DNA of 8,193 nt from contig CAAFXD010000290.1 in NCBI GenBank assembly GCA_900766945.1, positions 1 to 8,193 of the forward strand, written 5' to 3'. Position numbers and translations under genes: made by a program. This DNA is from Clostridia bacterium (GTDB lineage: Bacteria; Bacillota; Clostridia; Oscillospirales; Acutalibacteraceae). The notes under the pieces are model-generated. The model was not told the DNA's origin and ran no database searches. It saw nothing but the letters and a program-made list of their open reading frames with translations. This document shows, piece by piece, positions 5,258 to 8,193 of the stretch; within the stretch, counting starts at the first letter, position 1; every line of letters begins with the position of its first letter.

Positions 5258-5440
5258 ATGGAAAAAGAAAAACAAGGTGCAATTGTATTACCGCAAGGTT
5301 ATTTTTGCGGCGGAAATTGCTCGGATTGCCGTTATTTTGAATACAGAAAAACTGACGCAAACGGCAGGGGATATTGTAACCACTACGGACACTATTATTA
5401 TCCCTCGGAACGGCAAGGCTGTCTTTCTTACGAGAAATGA
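5258..5440 (+). CDS. Small Cys-rich, probably metal-binding protein
   Basis: This 60-residue protein has five cysteines: C17, C21 and C24 (YFCGGNCSDCRYFEY), C40 (GRGYC, followed by NHYGHYYYP with two His) and C55 (RQGCLSYEK). The spacing of clustered Cys followed by Cys/His looks like a small zinc- or iron-sulfur-binding knuckle. Short proteins of this look (CxxCRYF...G.C...G.Y..P....C..Y) are common in Clostridia without known function. I chose the ATG at 5258 because AAAGGA (5243-5248) precedes it; an upstream in-frame start would add 11 residues that include that site. Its C-terminus (LSYEK) is not Gly-Gly, so it is not an obvious ubiquitin-like substrate for the neighbouring JAB protease. 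It is 30 nt before the next gene and clearly part of the operon. Confidence 0.8.
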   Translation: MEKEKQGAIVLPQGYFCGGNCSDCRYFEYRKTDANGRGYCNHYGHYYYPSERQGCLSYEK

Positions 5441-5470
5441 TACAGAGGGTTTTATCAAAGGAGGTTCACG

Positions 5471-6529
5471 GTGGTTGAAAAAAACAGCATTTCCTATATG
5501 AAGGATTATCTCAACTATGCAATGCAATTTGAGAAATATGTCTATATTTGGGAAAATGCAATGAACAATATCAATACGCGCTTGCACGATATAGGTACCG
5601 AAGAAAAAAGATTGGAAAGGCAGAAAAAACAGTCGAATGATTCTTTGCAACACTTGGATGCAAAATATGCAAAGCAAAGGAATCAAAAACAACAAGAGGT
5701 ACAGAACTATAAAAGAAGTGCAAATAAGGAACTTGCAGTCCTTTTAATTGATATCGCACTTTGTATTCTTTTCGGAATATGGTTGGTGGGCTACGGGCTG
5801 GAGAAAAAAGGGCAAGGCTTGAATCATTACAGTATTTGGCTGATTTTGCTTTTTTCTGCTATCGGAACCGCGGCGGCGTTCTTATTTACATTTGTAGGGC
5901 CGATTTTTCTTAGCCTTTATACAAGTAGTAGAGCGCAGTATAAACGGTGCGTTGAAGAATTGGCACTTGCCAGCGGGGACGGGTCACAAAAGCGTACGGC
6001 GATATTGTTGCAAGCAGAATCAAAAAACGCTGCGACTGCGTTATCGGGAATTACCGCCGCTAAACAACGGTTACTTCTCGAACGGAATGAGATTTCTGCC
6101 GCTTTACAGCAATCGAAACAATATTTATCGCAAATATATGCTGAGAACTGTTTGCCTTCCAAATACAGGAGCTTTAATGCGGTTGCAACGCTTTATGAGT
6201 ACCTTGAAACCGGCCGCTGTACGGCCGTTCAAGGGCACGGCGGGATTTATGACACCTATGAAAACGATTTGCGGATGGGACTGATTGTGGATACGCTGAT
6301 TGAAATCAGAGATTCTATGCACAGAATCGAAACAAACCAACAGGTGCTGTATCAAGAATTACGGCAAGCCAATCAAACTCTAACCGGTATCGGTTCAGAT
6401 ATTCAAAAGATTGAAAAAACAAATGCGGAAATTGCAAAAAACACTGCGATTTCTGCTGCTGCGAATCAGCAAACCGCCGCAGTTGCCAAGTGGATGGCTT
6501 GGAGAGATTGGGCAAATGGAAATTATTAA
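5471..6529 (+). CDS. Coiled-coil membrane protein with two TM segments, function unknown
   Basis: A 352-residue protein. Residues ~28-85 are charged and predicted coiled coil (EEKRLERQKKQ and following). Two hydrophobic segments, ~88-110 and ~121-150, form a hairpin in the membrane. Residues ~153-225 are again helical and charged. Residues ~226-300 form the most conserved-looking part: LPSKYRSFNAVATLYEYLET (229-248), GRCTAVQGHGGIYDTYENDL (248-267), then a helix RIETNQQVLYQELRQ. This part resembles a domain I recall in uncharacterised Firmicute membrane proteins. The tail is Ala/Gln-rich. No signal peptide; both long helical parts probably face the cytoplasm. The GTG start has an excellent AAAGGAGG at 5457-5464, 6 nt upstream. 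It is third in the operon, next to a TM2 protein, so the two may form one membrane complex. Homology-based function not assignable. Confidence 0.85.
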   Translation: MVEKNSISYMKDYLNYAMQFEKYVYIWENAMNNINTRLHDIGTEEKRLERQKKQSNDSLQHLDAKYAKQRNQKQQEVQNYKRSANKELAVLLIDIALCILFGIWLVGYGLEKKGQGLNHYSIWLILLFSAIGTAAAFLFTFVGPIFLSLYTSSRAQYKRCVEELALASGDGSQKRTAILLQAESKNAATALSGITAAKQRLLLERNEISAALQQSKQYLSQIYAENCLPSKYRSFNAVATLYEYLETGRCTAVQGHGGIYDTYENDLRMGLIVDTLIEIRDSMHRIETNQQVLYQELRQANQTLTGIGSDIQKIEKTNAEIAKNTAISAAANQQTAAVAKWMAWRDWANGNY

Positions 6530-6549
6530 ACATTTTCAGGAGTGTTATT

Positions 6550-7035
6550 ATGGAACAAGTAAAAGCGTTTGGATTTTTGGAGGAACAAAAGGACTTTTTG
6601 TTCCCGAATAAGGTGTATTCGGAAACAGAGGTTGAGCAAGCACTGTTAGAAGCCCCGGAGGCTTTTGCGGAAATTATGAAAACCATTCCTTTCCGCAAGC
6701 CTTCCACAGTCAAATTGATTTCGATTTTGGTGGGCTCTTTGGGTGTTGACCGTTTTTATTTGGGCGATGTAAAAAAAGGAATTATAAAGTATTTTACCTT
6801 CGGCGGTTTCGGCGTTTGGTGGATTAAGGATTTTCTTTCTGCAAAGGACAGATGCCGTGCGTATAACTGCGAGAAACTGTTAGCAGCCATACAAGACCCA
6901 TCGGTAGTTGCGCAAATGCAGCGTATGGATGCATCTATCGACAAGGCGGTTCAGGTTGCAAAGGCGGCGGCACCGCTTGCAAAAGACTTAAAAGACGGGC
7001 TCGGTGATGTTCGAGACACCTTTTATGTAAATTGA
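6550..7035 (+). CDS. TM2-domain membrane protein
   Basis: A 161-residue protein with a central TM2 domain at ~50-99: KLISILVGSLGVDRFYLGD (55-73), then KKGIIKYFTFGGFGVWWIKD (75-94). These match the two-helix TM2 signature (G..G.DRFY.G, ..G..K..T.GG.G.WW..D). Residues 1-49 are a soluble acidic helical region (ETEVEQALLEAPEAFAEIMK), and ~115-150 is an Ala-rich amphipathic helix. TM2 domains often accompany signalling or adaptor regions, but no biochemical role is established. AGGAG (6538-6542) lies 7 nt before the ATG; an earlier in-frame start would overlap the preceding gene. It is last in the operon, followed by a strong terminator. It may pair with the coiled-coil membrane protein. Confidence 0.9.
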   Translation: MEQVKAFGFLEEQKDFLFPNKVYSETEVEQALLEAPEAFAEIMKTIPFRKPSTVKLISILVGSLGVDRFYLGDVKKGIIKYFTFGGFGVWWIKDFLSAKDRCRAYNCEKLLAAIQDPSVVAQMQRMDASIDKAVQVAKAAAPLAKDLKDGLGDVRDTFYVN

Positions 7036-7118
7036 CATCGCAAAGTATACAAGGCGAAAGGACAAAGCATTTTCGCCGCAACAAAAAACAGGTCACTCGA
7101 TTTTTGACATATTAAAGG

Positions 7119-7144
7119 ACACCGCCTTCGGGCGGTGTTTTTTT
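7119..7144 (+). terminator. Rho-independent terminator of the JAB-TM2 operon
   Basis: ACACCGCC (7119-7126) pairs perfectly with GGCGGTGT (7131-7138) around a stable TTCG tetraloop, followed by a run of seven T. A weaker 7-bp hairpin (GGCGAAA 7053-7059 with TTTCGCC 7071-7077) precedes it without a T-tract. Confidence 0.93.
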
Positions 7145-7330
7145 GCGCCTGTTTCCAAGATGCCTGTTTTCAAGCCTCGACTTTGTGCAAAAATTGCCGC
7201 ACGGACGAAAAATCACGAAAAACCGCGAAAAAATCTCCCCACCACGCCCCACTTTGGAAAATCTTGGCGTTTTTTGTGCAAAATGCTCGAATAAAGCACA
7301 AAAATTTCTCTGTTTTACGCAAAAAAAATC
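7145..7330. other. Gene-free leader upstream of mraZ with phased A-tracts
   Basis: No credible gene. Three CGAAAAA repeats start at exactly 10-bp steps (7206, 7216, 7226), which should bend the DNA. Also present are a 13-bp direct repeat with one mismatch (GCCTGTTTCCAAG 7147-7159 and 7162-7174) and an inverted repeat TTTTTGTGC (7271-7279)/GCACAAAAA (7296-7304). Open frames crossing this stretch overlap the terminator or promoter and lack ribosome sites. Confidence 0.6.
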
Positions 7331-7359
7331 TTGCATTTGGGGGCGGGATACATTATAAT
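7331..7359 (+). promoter_or_regulatory. Promoter of the mraZ-rsmH (dcw) operon
   Basis: TTGCAT (7331-7336) and a perfect TATAAT (7354-7359) are spaced 17 bp apart. Transcription would start near 7366, leaving a leader of about 90 nt before the mraZ start. Confidence 0.85.
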
Positions 7360-7385
7360 AAGAGCAAATAGGAGCGCAATTTCAT

Positions 7386-7405
7386 AAAAAAGGTGAAAAA
7401 AGGTG
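7386..7405 (+). promoter_or_regulatory. Tandem 10-bp repeat in the mraZ leader, candidate MraZ operator
   Basis: AAAAAAGGTG occurs twice head to tail (7386-7395 and 7396-7405). MraZ proteins regulate their own operon by binding short G-rich direct repeats spaced about one helical turn apart, so this is a plausible site. The second copy also starts a GGTGAA/TTCACC hairpin (7402-7416). Binding is inferred. Confidence 0.45.
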
Positions 7406-7455
7406 AATTATTCACCGCGTTTCCTGTTTGTGTGAAAGAAAGGAGCGTGAGGCAA

Positions 7456-7866
7456 GTGTCTTTTTGGGGCAATTATCCGCATACGTTGGATTCTAAAAAC
7501 CGATTGTTCATCCCTGCGAAGTTCCGCGAGGGCTTGGGCGATTCTTTTGTGCTGTATGCGCCGAAGAACGACAACTGCCTTTACGCTTATAATGTGAAAG
7601 ATTGGGAAGACATCTGCGCCGAGGTTATCAAAAGCGGCAACCTAAATATGCAGCGCTATATTTTCGATGACGCTGTCGCCGTCGAGCCGGACAAGCAAGG
7701 CAGAATTACGATTAAAGCAGATTTTTGCAAGCGCGCGGGACTTAAAAAAGAAATCACCGTGGCGGGTGTCGGCAAGCGCATTGAAATTTGGGATGCACAA
7801 AAACGCGCCGAAGCCATGGCGCGTGCCGAAGCGCTTTCGGAAAGCTATCCCGAAATCCATTTTTAA
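7456..7866 (+). CDS. mraZ: Transcriptional regulator MraZ
   Basis: First gene of the dcw cluster; an AbrB-like ring-forming DNA-binding protein that represses its own division and cell-wall operon. The 136-residue product has the two expected swapped-hairpin repeats with their DxxxR motifs: LDSKNRLFIPAKFR (residues 11-24) and PDKQGRITIKADF (78-90). The N-terminus WGNYPHTLD matches the family's F.G.Y.HtlD start. I chose the GTG at 7456, with AGGAG at 7441-7445, 10 nt upstream. In-frame GTGs at 7447 and 7393 would add residues not seen in the family; the one at 7447 abuts the ribosome site. It is followed after 15 nt by rsmH, as in most Firmicutes. Regulation is likely through the promoter at 7331-7359. 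Confidence 0.95.
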   Translation: MSFWGNYPHTLDSKNRLFIPAKFREGLGDSFVLYAPKNDNCLYAYNVKDWEDICAEVIKSGNLNMQRYIFDDAVAVEPDKQGRITIKADFCKRAGLKKEITVAGVGKRIEIWDAQKRAEAMARAEALSESYPEIHF

Positions 7867-7881
7867 CAGGGCGTGCGGCAA

Positions 7882-8193
7882 ATGGAGTTTACGCATATTC
7901 CCGTTTTATTTCAAGAAACGATTGATTCTTTACAAATTCAGCCTGATGGGGTTTATGTGGACTGCACGGCGGGCGGCGGCGGGCATTCCAAAGCGATTTT
8001 GGAGCGCCTTTCCGAAAATGGCACGCTCATTGCCATTGACCGCGACCCGGAGGCAATCGAAATTTTACAAGCGCGTTTGGGGAAGTATCCGCAGGCGCGT
8101 ATTGTGCACGATACCTTTAACCATATCGGCGCCATTTTGGGCGAAACGCGCGCGGACGGTATCCTTGCCGACCTCGGGGTCAGTTCTCACCAG
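7882..8193 (+). CDS. rsmH: 16S rRNA (cytosine(1402)-N4)-methyltransferase RsmH, C-terminus cut by window edge
   Basis: It methylates N4 of C1402 in the 16S rRNA decoding centre using S-adenosylmethionine. Only the first 104 codons are present. THIPVLFQETIDSL (residues 4-17) is the typical N-terminus. YVDCTAGGGGHSKAIL (25-40) is the SAM-binding glycine loop, AIDRDPEAI (51-59) the motif II acidic residue region, and DGILADLGVSSHQ (92-104) the motif IV region. The ATG lies 15 nt after mraZ, with only a weak AGGGCG site, suggesting translation linked to mraZ. Position and sequence are standard for the dcw cluster; nothing unusual. Confidence 0.95.
   Translation, partial: MEFTHIPVLFQETIDSLQIQPDGVYVDCTAGGGGHSKAILERLSENGTLIAIDRDPEAIEILQARLGKYPQARIVHDTFNHIGAILGETRADGILADLGVSSHQ

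Noticed and set aside
4779..7035. Bil-type or other ubiquitin-like conjugation operon
   Set aside because: JAB is present, but no E1, E2 or ubiquitin-like protein is seen, and the small protein does not end in Gly-Gly.
7206..7233. CRISPR-like short repeats
   Set aside because: Units are only 7-10 bp with no spacers; phased A-tracts explain them.
7135..7371. 78-codon frame upstream of mraZ
   Set aside because: It starts in the terminator T-tract and ends past the mraZ -10 box; no ribosome site and a low-complexity product.
1..8193. tRNA or rRNA genes
   Set aside because: No cloverleaf, anticodon arm or rRNA-like stretch was found by eye on either strand.

Overview
The window looks like a chromosomal segment of a Gram-positive, Clostridia-like Firmicute, perhaps an uncultured gut Oscillospiraceae/Ruminococcaceae relative; this is inferred from gene style only. 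The evidence is strong AGGAGG-type ribosome binding sites, sigma-A-like promoters with 17-18 bp spacers, the mraZ-rsmH start of a Firmicute dcw (division/cell wall) cluster, a sporulation-type M14 peptidoglycan peptidase, and GC-rich intergenic palindromes of a kind common in such genomes. No tRNA, rRNA, transposase or CRISPR array is visible.

Layout. (1) 1-1509, minus strand: a peptidoglycan-binding/LysM/M14 peptidase that runs off the left edge, preceded by a small SLOG-fold protein. (2) 1622-1840, plus: a 59-residue ribbon-helix-helix regulator, divergent from the SLOG gene and closed by a perfect terminator; the shared intergenic region has three AGTCCA repeats over the SLOG promoter. (3) 1842-2300: cytidine deaminase (cdd) with its own promoter. 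(4) 2301-2706: no gene, but a large GC-rich palindrome, two diverged tandem copies of a hairpin repeat, and a terminator. (5) 2707-4126, minus: a GH28 pectinase-family hydrolase with its promoter. (6) 4127-4418: no gene; a TGTCAT-type inverted-repeat element, small hairpins and a two-way terminator. (7) 4419-7144: an apparently self-contained cassette of an XRE repressor facing a four-gene operon (JAMM/JAB metalloprotease, 60-residue Cys-rich protein, coiled-coil membrane protein, TM2 membrane protein). The two sides are separated by overlapping divergent promoters, each with a dyad in its spacer, and both ends are closed by terminators. (8) 7145-8193: a gene-free AT-rich leader with phased A-tracts, then a consensus promoter, mraZ and the start of rsmH.

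How the genes fit together. Most flanking genes are ordinary (pyrimidine salvage, carbohydrate breakdown, wall turnover, cell division). The best candidate for an undescribed system is the 4419-7035 cassette. It combines a protease of the deubiquitinase fold with two membrane proteins and a likely metal-binding small protein under what looks like a repressor-controlled switch. It has no visible ubiquitin-like protein, E1 or E2, so its substrate is unknown.
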